This document shows positions 25,357 to 33,824 of a stretch of 46,597 nt of DNA, in pieces. Origin of the DNA: CAZSAT01 sp964604675 (GTDB lineage: Bacteria > Myxococcota_A > UBA796 > CAJQPC01); the NCBI GenBank assembly GCA_964604675.1, contig CAZSAT010000050.1:1-46597 (forward strand), written 5' to 3'. The translations under genes and the position numbers were made by a program. Below the pieces are notes generated by a model that worked only from the letters and a program-made list of their open reading frames with translations, was not told where the DNA came from and did not search any database. The stretch's first letter is position 1; each line of letters starts with the position of its first letter.

Positions 25357-25366
25357 GGTCTATCGT
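25357..25366. promoter_or_regulatory. Putative overlapping divergent -10 elements, lon / large kinase
   Basis: GGTCTATCGT contains plus-strand TATCGT (25361-25366, 15 bases before GTG 25382, with GGAGGA between) and minus-strand TAGACC (25357-25362, six bases before the lon ATG), sharing the central TA. The minus-strand hexamer lacks the final T, so that half is weak. Confidence 0.3.
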
Positions 25367-25381
25367 GCGCGCGGAGGAGAC

Positions 25382-28300
25382 GTGTCCGGCGAGGCCCCGT
25401 TCGGTGACTACCAGCTGCTGACGAGGCTCGCGGTCGGCGGCATGGCCGAGGTGTGGCTCGCCAAGTCCTTCGGCGTCGAGGGCTTCGAACGTCGGGTGGT
25501 CATCAAGCGCATCCTGCCGCGCCTGGGCCGCTCGAAGCGCTTCCTCGAGATGTTCGTCCGGGAGGCGAAGATCTCGGCGCTCTTGTCCCACCCCAACATC
25601 GTGCAGGTCTACGAGCTCGGGAGGACCAGCGGCGAGACCTACATCGCGATGGAGCACATCTCGGGTCGCGACCTCACCCAGACGGTGCGGAGGCTGCGGG
25701 CCGAGGAGCGGAAGCTGCCCCTGCCGCTCGCCGTGCACGTGGCCGCGAGCGTGGCGCGCGGCCTCGCCTACGCGCACCGTTGCACGGGCGCACACAACGA
25801 GCCGCTCGACATCGTGCACCGGGACGTGTCCCCCCACAACGTGATGCTCTCGTTCCAGGGGGAGGTGAAGCTCTTGGACTTCGGCATCGCGCGGCTTGCC
25901 GGGGACGTCGCTCCGGACGCCCAGAAGGGACGGCCGGGCGGCGGCAAGTACGCCTACATGAGCCCGGAACAAGCGTCTGGCGCGAGCATCGATCACCGCT
26001 CGGACATCTTCAGCTGCGGGATCGTGCTCTACGAGCTGCTGGTGAACCACCGGCTCTTCCAGCACCAGGACCCATCCGAGAAGCTGCGTCTCGTCCAGCA
26101 GGCGGTGGTGCCCGACCCGAGGGTCGAGGCGCCCGAGGTTCCGGAGGCGCTCTGGGACATCCTGCAGAAGACCCTCCAGAAGCGCCCCGAGGACCGCTAC
26201 CAGAGCGCGTCGGAGCTGGAAGAGGCCCTCCGGGTCTTCCTGTTCGAGGCCGGCCACCGTGCCGACGACGCCACGCTGGCGGCGTTCCTGGCGGAGCTCT
26301 ACGCGGACGATCTCGCTCGCGAAGCGGAGGGCGCCGATCTCCAGAAGCTCGTCGCGGAGATGGGCAAGCTGCACGAGGAGCCGGTGAGCGAGCCGTCGGT
26401 GTCGGTGCCTGGAAGCGAGGGCTCCAGACTCTCTGCGAGTGACCTGCACGGGTCGATGTCCGGTGACGCGCTGGCCGCGCTCGGGAGCCAGCCGGTCGGT
26501 GAGGTGAAGTCGGTCTCGGTCGTGGCGGCCGAGCTGCTCGGGTTGACCGAGTTCTCCGAGCGTGCGGAGCCCGAGCGCCTCCTCCGGCAGCACGAGCTGC
26601 TCGGTCGCATCATCCGGCGGGTCGTCGACCGCTGGGGAGGTTGGCTGGAGGCCTTCAGCGATGAACGGCTGCGCGTGGTGTTCGGCGTGCCGCTTCAGCG
26701 GGAGGACGACGAGGACCGAGCGCTCGCCTGCGCCCGGGAGCTGGCCAGACTGAGCCCGCGGCTGAAGCGGCGGCAGGTCCAGGTCACGCTGGCGGTCGGC
26801 GTGCACCGGGGGCACGCGGCGCTGATCGGCACCGGCGAACACGTGGGGGTCATGCCCCGCGGCGACGCAGCGAAGCTCGCGCACCGGCTCGCTGCGTACG
26901 CCGAGCCCGGTGAGGTCGTGGTGTCCGCGAAGGTGGCGACCGCGCTGGACGACCGCTGGCAGTTCGCGGCTGGGAGCTTGCTCCGGGCCCGTGCGGGTCG
27001 ACCGGCCGCGCCCACCTTCCGCTTGCTCGGTCGTCGCCGGCGCAGCGCAGGTGGCGTGCTCGGGCGGTGGGTGCGGCGCGGGGACGAGCTCGACCGCATC
27101 GGAGACTTCCTCCAGCGTCTGGCCCGCGGTGATGGCGGCAGCGTGCTGCTGTACGGGCCCAACGGGTCCGGCAAGTCGCGCATCATCCGTGAGATCCAGG
27201 GGCTGGCCTTGCGGGCGGGCGTGCCGTTCTACGCGGCCCGGGCCTCAGCCTTCGGATCGGGGCCCCCCTTGGAGCTCTTCCGTCGGCTGGTGGGTCAGGC
27301 CTTGGGACTCGATGTCGATGCCAGCCCCAAGGCCATCGCCGATCGGGTTCCCCGGCTCACCGAGCTTCGTCTCAAGACCGCCGAGGCCGCCACCCTGGCG
27401 TCCCTCTTCGCGCTCGACCTCGACCGGGGGCTCGAGCCGGATCTCGACGCGCTCTTCGCTGCGGCTGCGGGCCTGGTGCGCGGTCTGGGGCGCGAGCGCC
27501 CAACGCTCCTGATCGTCGACGACGTCGACCTCACCACGCCGCTGGAGCGCCGGCTGCTGGCCCACCTGCTCGACGCCACCACCGGCGACCCGGTGTTGTG
27601 GTTGCTCGCAGGGCGAGAGGCCCGGGAGGAAGGGCTGCCGGAGGCCGATCTGGCGGTGGAGCTCCAGGCCTTCGATGCGCGCGGAACGGCGGCGATCGTC
27701 AAGGACCTCCTGGGCGCCGACGAGGTGTCCTCCGAGCTCTCGGAGCTCATCGAGAAGAACGCCCAGGGCAACCCGCTGTACGTGCACGAGCTGGTGAAGG
27801 CCCTGACCCAGGCGGGAGCTGTCACCTACGAAGGCCGAGCCGCGCGCCTGAGCGAGCCCGACACCGAGCTGGACCTCCCCGCGAGCCTCACGGGGCTCAT
27901 CGAAGCGCGCGTCGACGCTCTGGAGCCCGAGGTGAAGCGCACCCTCCAGCTGGCGGCCACGATAGGGCTCGTGTTGCCACGCCGCCTGCTCGAAGAAGCG
28001 GCGGGTCCCGGAGGCCCTGATCGGGTGGCCGAGCTCGTGCGCCGCGGCTTCCTCGACGAAGACCTCCGTCAGGGGCGGCTCGTGTTTGCGTCGCAGCTCA
28101 TGCACCAACTGGTGGCGGGCGCCGTGCTGGGGGGGCAGCTGCGGGCGCACCACAAGGAGGCCGCAGCCACGATGGAGCGGCTGTATGCGGAGCACCTGCA
28201 GCCGCACTACCAGGCCCTGGCTCGCCACCACGCCGAGAGCGGCGAGCTGGTGACCGGCGCCCGCTACGCCAACCTGGCCGGCGAGCTCGACCAGCGGCGC

Positions 28301-29389
28301 GGCTTCCTGGACTCCGCGCTCGCGTCCTTCCTCCGGGGGGTGAGCTGGCTCGAGCGCGCGGAGGAGGAGACCTCTGCGCTCGGGAGCCCCGAGGGGCTTG
28401 CAGTCCTGCACCTGAAGGCCGGCGAAGTCGAGCTGATGCTCGGGAAGGTGCGCGACGCCGAGCGGCACCTGGAGGTGGCGCTCGAGCTCGCCAGCGAAGA
28501 AGCGCGCATGGATCTGGAGATCGACTGCTACCTGAGCCTCGGCCGGTTGCTTCGTCAGGGAGGTCACGCGATGCGCGCGGTCGCCAACCTGGAGGAGGGG
28601 CTCGCGTTGTCGCGAGCGCTCGCCGACACCCGGCGGCAGGTGGCCTTGCTCGACGAGCTCGGCAACATCGCCAGCGACGAAGGCCGCATGATGGACGCCG
28701 ACGCGCTCTATGAAGAGGCCCTGGCACTCGCGGGGGAGGACTCGAGGCTCGAGGCGACGGCCCTCGTCGGGCTTGCCCGGCGAGCGATCCGCCACGCCGA
28801 GGGCGACCGCGCTGGCGACCTGCTGGAGCGAGCCATGCTGCTGGCGGAGGCGTTGGAGGACCGCATCCTCGTCGGGCGCATCCGCAACAACCTCGGTGCT
28901 TTGGCCTTCTTCTGCGAGGACTATGCGCTGGCGCTCGAACACTTCGAGGCCGCCTGGGCACTTCGCCGCGACACGGGCTACCGGCCGGGCCTGGTGGTCA
29001 ATGCCTACAACGTAGGCTCGGCCCGTTGGCGACTCGGTGAGCCCGCGCGTGCGGCCCTGGCGTTCCAGGAGTCGCGTTCCGTGGCCGCCTCTGGCGGCCT
29101 GGCGCGCGGGGTCGCGATGAACGACGCGATGCTCGCGATGCTCGACTTCGAGCGGGACGGCGACCCGACTGCGCTGGACCGCCTACGATCGGCGCGCGCG
29201 GCGAGCGAGCGCCTGGGCGATGGTGAGACGGCGGCGTTCGGCCTCTGGCTGGAGGGGCGCGTGCTCGCGGGACAGGGGGATCCGGTCCAGGCCACGGTCG
29301 TGCTGCAGTCGGCGCTCCAGGCCGCCCGGGGCTACGACGCGCCGTGGCTCGTGCGCGACGTCGAGCGCGAGCTGGCGGCCCTGCCGTGA
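25382..29389 (+). CDS. Ser/Thr kinase fused to cyclase-like, AAA ATPase and TPR domains
   Basis: A 1335-aa signalling protein. The kinase domain (about residues 8-285) has Lys42 (RVVIKRIL), Asp148 (IVHRDVSPHNVML), LLDFGIA and YAYMSPEQASG, so it should be active. A cyclase-homology domain at ~375-550 is degenerate: the first metal Asp is Glu384 (VAAELLGLTEFSE), Asp427 is kept (FSDERLRVVFG), and the usual Asn is Lys (GDAAKLAHRL). An AAA/NTPase module (~560-870) has Walker A YGPNGSGKS and Walker B LLIVDDVDL. TPR helices fill ~900-1330. No transmembrane segment is seen. GTG 25382 follows GGAGGAGAC. Its stop overlaps the next start as GTGA. Such fusions are typical of Myxococcota; ligand and targets are unknown. 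Confidence 0.92.
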   Translation: MSGEAPFGDYQLLTRLAVGGMAEVWLAKSFGVEGFERRVVIKRILPRLGRSKRFLEMFVREAKISALLSHPNIVQVYELGRTSGETYIAMEHISGRDLTQTVRRLRAEERKLPLPLAVHVAASVARGLAYAHRCTGAHNEPLDIVHRDVSPHNVMLSFQGEVKLLDFGIARLAGDVAPDAQKGRPGGGKYAYMSPEQASGASIDHRSDIFSCGIVLYELLVNHRLFQHQDPSEKLRLVQQAVVPDPRVEAPEVPEALWDILQKTLQKRPEDRYQSASELEEALRVFLFEAGHRADDATLAAFLAELYADDLAREAEGADLQKLVAEMGKLHEEPVSEPSVSVPGSEGSRLSASDLHGSMSGDALAALGSQPVGEVKSVSVVAAELLGLTEFSERAEPERLLRQHELLGRIIRRVVDRWGGWLEAFSDERLRVVFGVPLQREDDEDRALACARELARLSPRLKRRQVQVTLAVGVHRGHAALIGTGEHVGVMPRGDAAKLAHRLAAYAEPGEVVVSAKVATALDDRWQFAAGSLLRARAGRPAAPTFRLLGRRRRSAGGVLGRWVRRGDELDRIGDFLQRLARGDGGSVLLYGPNGSGKSRIIREIQGLALRAGVPFYAARASAFGSGPPLELFRRLVGQALGLDVDASPKAIADRVPRLTELRLKTAEAATLASLFALDLDRGLEPDLDALFAAAAGLVRGLGRERPTLLIVDDVDLTTPLERRLLAHLLDATTGDPVLWLLAGREAREEGLPEADLAVELQAFDARGTAAIVKDLLGADEVSSELSELIEKNAQGNPLYVHELVKALTQAGAVTYEGRAARLSEPDTELDLPASLTGLIEARVDALEPEVKRTLQLAATIGLVLPRRLLEEAAGPGGPDRVAELVRRGFLDEDLRQGRLVFASQLMHQLVAGAVLGGQLRAHHKEAAATMERLYAEHLQPHYQALARHHAESGELVTGARYANLAGELDQRRGFLDSALASFLRGVSWLERAEEETSALGSPEGLAVLHLKAGEVELMLGKVRDAERHLEVALELASEEARMDLEIDCYLSLGRLLRQGGHAMRAVANLEEGLALSRALADTRRQVALLDELGNIASDEGRMMDADALYEEALALAGEDSRLEATALVGLARRAIRHAEGDRAGDLLERAMLLAEALEDRILVGRIRNNLGALAFFCEDYALALEHFEAAWALRRDTGYRPGLVVNAYNVGSARWRLGEPARAALAFQESRSVAASGGLARGVAMNDAMLAMLDFERDGDPTALDRLRSARAASERLGDGETAAFGLWLEGRVLAGQGDPVQATVVLQSALQAARGYDAPWLVRDVERELAALP

Positions 29390-30621
29390 AGGCCTTCGTG
29401 GTCGAGAGCGGTCGCCGGGTCAGCCCCTGGTTGGATCCGGCGCACGCTTGCCCGATCCTGAACCGGCCCCTGTCGGCGTGGACGGCCCAGGCTCTGGACG
29501 AGGCTGGGCTGGAACGGGTCGAGTCGCCGCCCACCGACGAGGCGTACGTGCTGATCAGCGATCGCACCTGGCTCACCGGACGCACGCTGCGCCTGTTCCT
29601 GGCGTCGGCTGCGCCTGGATCCCGGCTGAGGGTGGAGGACCCGGACTGGCTCGCGTTGACGCTTCCGCTTCAGCGGCTGGACGCCGCCGGGGTCTACGAG
29701 GTGGGCCTCGTGGCCGCTGGCGGGCCGCCCGACTTCGGCACCTTGGCGCCGCTCACCGTCGACCTTGGGTTCGAGGTGCGGGAGACCTCGGCACCGCACG
29801 CCGCCCTGGCCCACGCGATGCCCGAGCGCTTCCCCCACGGCGACGCTCCGGTGCATCAGATCGACCACTGGAGCCACCTGCTGCGGGTGAACCTGCTGGC
29901 GATGGGAGCGGAGCTGTCCGCCTACAAGCGCCGCTGGGAAGACGCCAACGTCCTCGTGAAGCTCTGGTGGGCGCTCATCGTGGTCTCCCGCATCCGCTCG
30001 TGGAACCGGTGGGGCGTCGCCCGCGCGATGAACCAGGTGGGCCGGGGTTGCGTCATCCATCCAACGGCGGTGGTGGAGGGCTGCCGGATCGGCGACGGCG
30101 TCGAGATCGGGCCCGGCGCGATCGTGCGGGGCAGCCAGATCGGCGATGACGTGGTCATCGAGGAACAGGCCATCGTCAACCTCAGCGTGCTGGGGGAGGG
30201 CACGCGGGTCGGACGCCGCGCCACGTCCAACCTCGTGGTCACCTTTCCACGGGCCTTCTTCGGGGCCGCAAACGGCTACCAGGCCACGGTGTTCGGTCGG
30301 GACAGCTTCGCAGCCTGGACCGTCACGGTCTTCGACCTGTCCTTCGGACGGGCCATCAAGGTCTTCCTGGACGGCGAGCGGGTGTCGAGCGGGGGCTGGT
30401 TCCTGGGTGCGGCGCTCGGGCACCGGGTCCGGATCGGCGGCAAGGTCGACCTGGGCTACGGCGCCGAGGTGCCCAACGATGCGTTCCTCGTCGGGGACCG
30501 CGACGGGGTGCTGACGGACTGGGAGGACGGTGAGGGCCCGCACCGGGTGTTCGGCAACACCGCGAGGCCGGTCAAGTCTCCTCGAGCAGCCGCGCCAACC
30601 GACGACGATCCCGCTTCGTAG
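29386..30621 (+). CDS. Left-handed beta-helix (hexapeptide-repeat) protein, putative acyl- or nucleotidyltransferase
   Basis: A 411-aa protein. Residues ~225-335 form hexapeptide repeats (VIHPTAVVEGCRIGDGVEIG; GAIVRGSQIGDDVVIEEQAI), the fold of LpxA- and GlmU-type acyltransferases. The N-terminus (KAFVVESGRRVSPWLDPAHA, then CPILNRPLSAW) recalls a sugar-nucleotidyltransferase start but lacks a clear GxGxR signature. A role in making an activated sugar or surface glycan is plausible, not shown. GTG 29386 overlaps the stop of the large kinase (GTGA), implying coupled translation. The last 50 bases overlap the convergent hslR gene. Confidence 0.78.
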   Translation: MKAFVVESGRRVSPWLDPAHACPILNRPLSAWTAQALDEAGLERVESPPTDEAYVLISDRTWLTGRTLRLFLASAAPGSRLRVEDPDWLALTLPLQRLDAAGVYEVGLVAAGGPPDFGTLAPLTVDLGFEVRETSAPHAALAHAMPERFPHGDAPVHQIDHWSHLLRVNLLAMGAELSAYKRRWEDANVLVKLWWALIVVSRIRSWNRWGVARAMNQVGRGCVIHPTAVVEGCRIGDGVEIGPGAIVRGSQIGDDVVIEEQAIVNLSVLGEGTRVGRRATSNLVVTFPRAFFGAANGYQATVFGRDSFAAWTVTVFDLSFGRAIKVFLDGERVSSGGWFLGAALGHRVRIGGKVDLGYGAEVPNDAFLVGDRDGVLTDWEDGEGPHRVFGNTARPVKSPRAAAPTDDDPAS

Positions 30622-30928
30622 GCCGGCCCAGGCCGCGCCCGCGCACCGCCGTGGGCGGTGGCTTCGGCGGCTCCGGTGGCGTGTGGTCCACATAGAGCGA
30701 CTTGGCCAGCGGGGCCGAGAGGCGCTTCTGGGCCAGCGCCACGACCTCGAGCTGCACGCGACCACGGGGGCAGAGCGCTTCCACGTGCATGCCCGGCTCG
30801 ATCGTCTTCGAGGCCTTGACCGGCTCCCCGTCCAGCTTCACATGGCCCGCCACGCAGGCCTTGGTCGCCTGGCTCCGGGTCTTGAACATGCGCGTGGCCC
30901 AGAGCCACTGATCGATGCGGACGCCCAT
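30572..30928 (-). CDS. hslR: Hsp15-like S4-domain RNA-binding protein
   Basis: A 118-aa protein with the S4 RNA-binding domain at the N-terminus (VRIDQWLWATRMFKTRSQAT; GHVKLDGEPVKASKTIEPG) and a basic tail (RPTKRDRRRLARLL). In E. coli, Hsp15 binds free 50S subunits carrying a nascent chain and helps recycle them. ATG 30928 is chosen because TATCGT lies 7 bases upstream; a start at 30958 would overlap the divergent DCC gene. The C-terminal coding end overlaps the convergent beta-helix gene by 50 bases. Confidence 0.88.
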   Translation of the reverse strand: MGVRIDQWLWATRMFKTRSQATKACVAGHVKLDGEPVKASKTIEPGMHVEALCPRGRVQLEVVALAQKRLSAPLAKSLYVDHTPPEPPKPPPTAVRGRGLGRPTKRDRRRLARLLEET

Positions 30929-30935
30929 CGCCGTC

Positions 30936-30943
30936 ACGATACT
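30936..30943. promoter_or_regulatory. Shared divergent -10 core between hslR and the DCC gene
   Basis: ACGATACT holds minus-strand TATCGT (30936-30941, 7 bases before ATG 30928) and plus-strand GATACT (30938-30943, 7 bases before GTG 30951). Only 22 bases separate the two start codons, so both messages would be essentially leaderless if transcribed from here. Confidence 0.45.
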
Positions 30944-30950
30944 GGATCGC

Positions 30951-31343
30951 GTGGACATCGTTCTCTACGACGGCACCTGCGGGCTCTGCCACGGTGGCGT
31001 GCGCTGGCTGGTGGCGCGCGACGGGCCGGGGCGCCTCCACTACGCCCCCCTGCAGGGGACCACCGCCGAGGCGCTGCGTGCGCGACATCCCGGCCTTCCG
31101 CTCGGCCTGGAGGCGATGGTCCTCGTGACGCGGGGCCGCGTGCACGCGGGCTCTGCGGCGGCCGTCCGCATCGCGGCCCGCCTGCCCTGGCCGTGGAAGC
31201 TCCTCGCCGTGGGCTGGATCGTGCCGGCGCCGCTCCGCGATCTGCTCTACCGACTCGTCGCGGGCACGCGCTACCGATTGTTCGGCCGGGCGGATCTCTG
31301 CGATCTTCCGGAGCCCGAGGCCCGCGCGCGCTTCCTGCCGTGA
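30951..31343 (+). CDS. DCC-family (DUF393) thiol-disulfide oxidoreductase-like protein
   Basis: A 130-aa protein of the DCC family, named for its D-x-x-C-x-x-C motif, present here as LYDGTCGLCHGGVRWL at residues 4-19. The rest (RYRLFGRADLCDLPEPEARA) matches the family's C-terminal CxLP-like end. These small proteins have a thioredoxin-like fold and are thought to be redox-active; the substrate is unknown. GTG 30951 places the motif at the usual distance from the N-terminus. It converges with the tandem HCCA-isomerase-like gene, 4 bases apart. Confidence 0.88.
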   Translation: MDIVLYDGTCGLCHGGVRWLVARDGPGRLHYAPLQGTTAEALRARHPGLPLGLEAMVLVTRGRVHAGSAAAVRIAARLPWPWKLLAVGWIVPAPLRDLLYRLVAGTRYRLFGRADLCDLPEPEARARFLP

Positions 31344-31347
31344 TCGC

Positions 31348-32589
31348 TCAGCAGGAGGGCTGCCAGCCGCCGAGCACGTCCTGGAGCATGGGGATCCGGT
31401 CCTGGCCCCAGTAGAGCCTGCCGTCCACCTCGAAGGTGGGAACGCCACACACCCCGGCTTCGATCGCGCGGTCGGTGTTGTCGCGCAGCGTGCGCTTCAC
31501 CGCGGGGTCGCGCGTCGCAGCGATGAGCTCCCGTCCTGGGAACCCGGCTGCGTCGAGCACGGACTCCAGCACCTCCGAGGTTCCGATGTCGAGATCGTCG
31601 ACCCAAGCCGCCCGGTACATCGCGGCCTCGCTCTGCGGTTCGACGATGGCGACCCGGAGCGGAAGCACCGTGCGCAGGGGAAAGGTGTCCGGCCACAACA
31701 GATCCACGCCCCACCAGCGAGCCCACGCCCCCATGTCGCGCCCGTAGTGGTCGCGCTTGCGCTCGTGGAAGGTGTAGAGCGGCACGTTCGCCGTGCCGAT
31801 GGCCTGGAAGAGCGCGCCGAGCAGGATGGGGACCCGCTCGACGTCGGCGGTGCAGGCGGCGGCCACGCTGTCGATCTGCGTGGAGGCCAGGTACGAGAAC
31901 GGGCTGGCGAAGTCGTGGAAGAAGGCCACCCGCTCCGGCCTCGGCCCCTCACCGCCGACCGTGCCACGTGTCCATGGCAGCGCGTGATCGCGGCCACGGC
32001 CCAGTTGCCGAGACACGAAGTGCAGCCGGTCCTGACCCCACCAGACCTCGTGGTGCTCGTCGCCGTGCACGACCTGGTACGTGGGCACGCCGAACACGCC
32101 AGCCTCATGGGCCGCGCTGGTGGCGTCGATCAGGTCCTGCTTCACATCGTCGCTGCGGTACAGATCGGGGGCGAGTCCCGCCGCTTGGGCGTAGCGAGCG
32201 AGCACCGTGTGGTCGGCGATGTCCTCGTGCCGTTCCCAGTACGCGCGGTACAGCTCCAGCGAGAGCTGCGGTCGGAGGTCGGCCGGCGCCGCGATGAGGA
32301 GCCGCATGGCGTCGACGCTCCTGCGCGGGTGCCACTGGGGAAAGCGCACGCGGTCCAGGCCCAGACGCTCGGCGCTCCGGTACACGTCGAGGAGGTTCAG
32401 CCGGGCCTTTGCGGGGGCGTAGGTGGACGCGGGCACATCCGGCATGTCGAGCTTTCGGAAGAAGCCGCCCAGGAGCACGGGCTTCCAGATGAGCGACACG
32501 CCGTGGGCGGCCGCAAAGTCCTCGACGCGGGTGGCGGCCATGTACGCGTAGGGACAGACGACGTCGTAATAGAAGTGCAGCTCGCTCAC
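31348..32589 (-). CDS. Tandem DsbA-like / 2-hydroxychromene-2-carboxylate isomerase fusion
   Basis: A 413-aa protein made of two thioredoxin-fold units in a row. Unit 1 (residues 1-~200) begins ELHFYYDVVCPYAYMAATRV with Cys12 at the active-site position and ends with the cis-Pro loop AGVFGVPTYQV. Unit 2 (~215-413) begins VAFFHDFASPFSYLAS with Ser229 there and ends with AGVCGVPTFEVDGRLYWGQD. Single-unit homologues of about 200 aa are HCCA isomerases or kappa-class GST/DsbA-like proteins using Ser with glutathione. The Cys/Ser asymmetry suggests the halves have different chemistry. GTG 32589 overlaps the rlmE stop as GTGA, so it is translated with rlmE and engB. Confidence 0.85.
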   Translation of the reverse strand: MSELHFYYDVVCPYAYMAATRVEDFAAAHGVSLIWKPVLLGGFFRKLDMPDVPASTYAPAKARLNLLDVYRSAERLGLDRVRFPQWHPRRSVDAMRLLIAAPADLRPQLSLELYRAYWERHEDIADHTVLARYAQAAGLAPDLYRSDDVKQDLIDATSAAHEAGVFGVPTYQVVHGDEHHEVWWGQDRLHFVSRQLGRGRDHALPWTRGTVGGEGPRPERVAFFHDFASPFSYLASTQIDSVAAACTADVERVPILLGALFQAIGTANVPLYTFHERKRDHYGRDMGAWARWWGVDLLWPDTFPLRTVLPLRVAIVEPQSEAAMYRAAWVDDLDIGTSEVLESVLDAAGFPGRELIAATRDPAVKRTLRDNTDRAIEAGVCGVPTFEVDGRLYWGQDRIPMLQDVLGGWQPSC

Positions 32590-33179
32590 GCCTTGTACTC
32601 CTGCCCGATCACGAAGAGCTCGACCGAACGGCCGCGTGTGGCCTTCGGCTTGATGCGGCGGAATCGCGCGAAACGCGCTCGCACCGCCTGGGCCACCTCG
32701 GGCGCATCCTCCCCCTCGAAGACCTTGGCGACGAACGCGCCGCCGGGCCGCAGCGTGGCTTCGGCCAGCTCGAGGGCGCGCCACACCAGGCGGATCTGCC
32801 GGGCGTGGTCTCCGAAGCGGTCGCCGCTGGTTGGCGGTGCCATGTCGCTCACCAGCACGTCGCACGGACCGCCCAGGCTGCTGAGCAGCTGCGTGGCGTT
32901 CACGTCGTACACCGACTCGGTGAGGAAGATGCCCGGAATGCCCTTCGGCTCGTCGAGATCGACCCCGACCAGCACCCCATCGGGTCCGAGTCGTTCGCGC
33001 AGGTAGCGGCTCCAGGAGCCCGGGTAGCAGCCGAGGTCCACCGCCCGCTGGCCGCGCTTCAGGAGCTTGCACCGCTGGTCGATCTCGGAGAGCTTGAACA
33101 CCGAGCGTGCGGCGTAGCCCGAGGCCTGCGCCTTGCGGGTCCAGTGGTCGCCGCGCTTGTAGCCCTTTCCGCGGCTCAT
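32586..33179 (-). CDS. rlmE: 23S rRNA (uridine-2'-O-)-methyltransferase RlmE (FtsJ/RrmJ)
   Basis: A 197-aa SAM-dependent methyltransferase that modifies U2552 (E. coli numbering) of 23S rRNA late in 50S assembly. The catalytic K-D-K-E tetrad is visible: K29 (SVFKLSEID), Asp in VLVSDMAPPTSGD, Lys in FVAKVFEG and Glu in GRSVELFVIG. The SAM loop is VDLGCYPGSWSRYL. The length is close to the E. coli enzyme (209 aa). ATG 33179 overlaps the engB stop as ATGA, so engB, rlmE and the DsbA-like gene form one coupled unit. Both upstream partners act in 50S ribosome assembly or maturation. Confidence 0.95.
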   Translation of the reverse strand: MSRGKGYKRGDHWTRKAQASGYAARSVFKLSEIDQRCKLLKRGQRAVDLGCYPGSWSRYLRERLGPDGVLVGVDLDEPKGIPGIFLTESVYDVNATQLLSSLGGPCDVLVSDMAPPTSGDRFGDHARQIRLVWRALELAEATLRPGGAFVAKVFEGEDAPEVAQAVRARFARFRRIKPKATRGRSVELFVIGQEYKA

Positions 33180-33769
33180 GGCGCGACGGCGGAGTGGATC
33201 CGAGCCCAGGTCTCGTCGACCCCGATCGGAGCGCTCGACGAGAACCCGATCAGTTCGTCGGTCGTCAGGCTCCAGGCCGTGCGCAGCTTCCGAAGCTGCC
33301 CGCTCCGCGCGTTGCGCTTGACCTTGTCGAGCTTGGTGGCGAGCACGAGCACCGGCAGGTGGTTCTCGCGGCACGACCAGATCATCTGGCTGTCGCTTTC
33401 CATGGGATCCCGCCGAGCGTCCACGAGCACGACCACCAGCGTCAAGCGTTCACGGTGGCCCAGGTACCCCTCGACGAGGCCCTTCCACGCCTGCTGGACC
33501 GCTTCGGGGACCTTGGCGAAGCCGTACCCGGGAAGATCCGCGAAGACGAAGCGCGTGTCGACCTCGAAGAGGTTCACGGCCTGCGTGCGTCCAGGGGTTC
33601 CGGAGACGCGGGCGACGCGCTTGGTGCCGAGCAGGCGGTTGATGGCACTCGACTTCCCCACGTTGCTACGCCCTGCGAAGGCCACCTCGGGTAGGGGCTG
33701 CACGGGGACCGTGCCGGGGAAGCTCCCGAGGAAGCGGACGCGGCCGCCAGCGAGTTCCTTCTTCGCCAT
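33176..33769 (-). CDS. engB: Ribosome-biogenesis GTPase EngB (YsxC/YihA)
   Basis: A 197-aa GTPase needed for 50S subunit assembly. G1 is FAGRSNVGKSS, G3 is DLPGYGFAKVP and G4 is LATKLDKVKR, all in order; GTPGRTQ supplies G2. The length is typical. ATG 33769 (MAKKELAGG) is the natural start. The frame extends upstream but that part shows no conservation pattern. It is followed by rlmE with a 4-base overlap. The gap upstream to the frameshifted histidine kinase is 55 bases and contains only a weak -10-like TAGTCC. Confidence 0.95.
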   Translation of the reverse strand: MAKKELAGGRVRFLGSFPGTVPVQPLPEVAFAGRSNVGKSSAINRLLGTKRVARVSGTPGRTQAVNLFEVDTRFVFADLPGYGFAKVPEAVQQAWKGLVEGYLGHRERLTLVVVLVDARRDPMESDSQMIWSCRENHLPVLVLATKLDKVKRNARSGQLRKLRTAWSLTTDELIGFSSSAPIGVDETWARIHSAVAP

Positions 33770-33824
33770 GACGCGGACTAACGTGGCTCCGCCTCGAGTT
33801 GATGGGCGGATCGCCGAGGTCCGA

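Noticed and set aside
23170..25407. 745-codon plus-strand open frame opposite lon
   Set aside because: Lon is unambiguous on the minus strand; the plus frame shows only biased composition.
24299..26884. 861-codon minus-strand open frame across lon and the large kinase
   Set aside because: No recognisable domain; it spans two well-supported genes on other frames.
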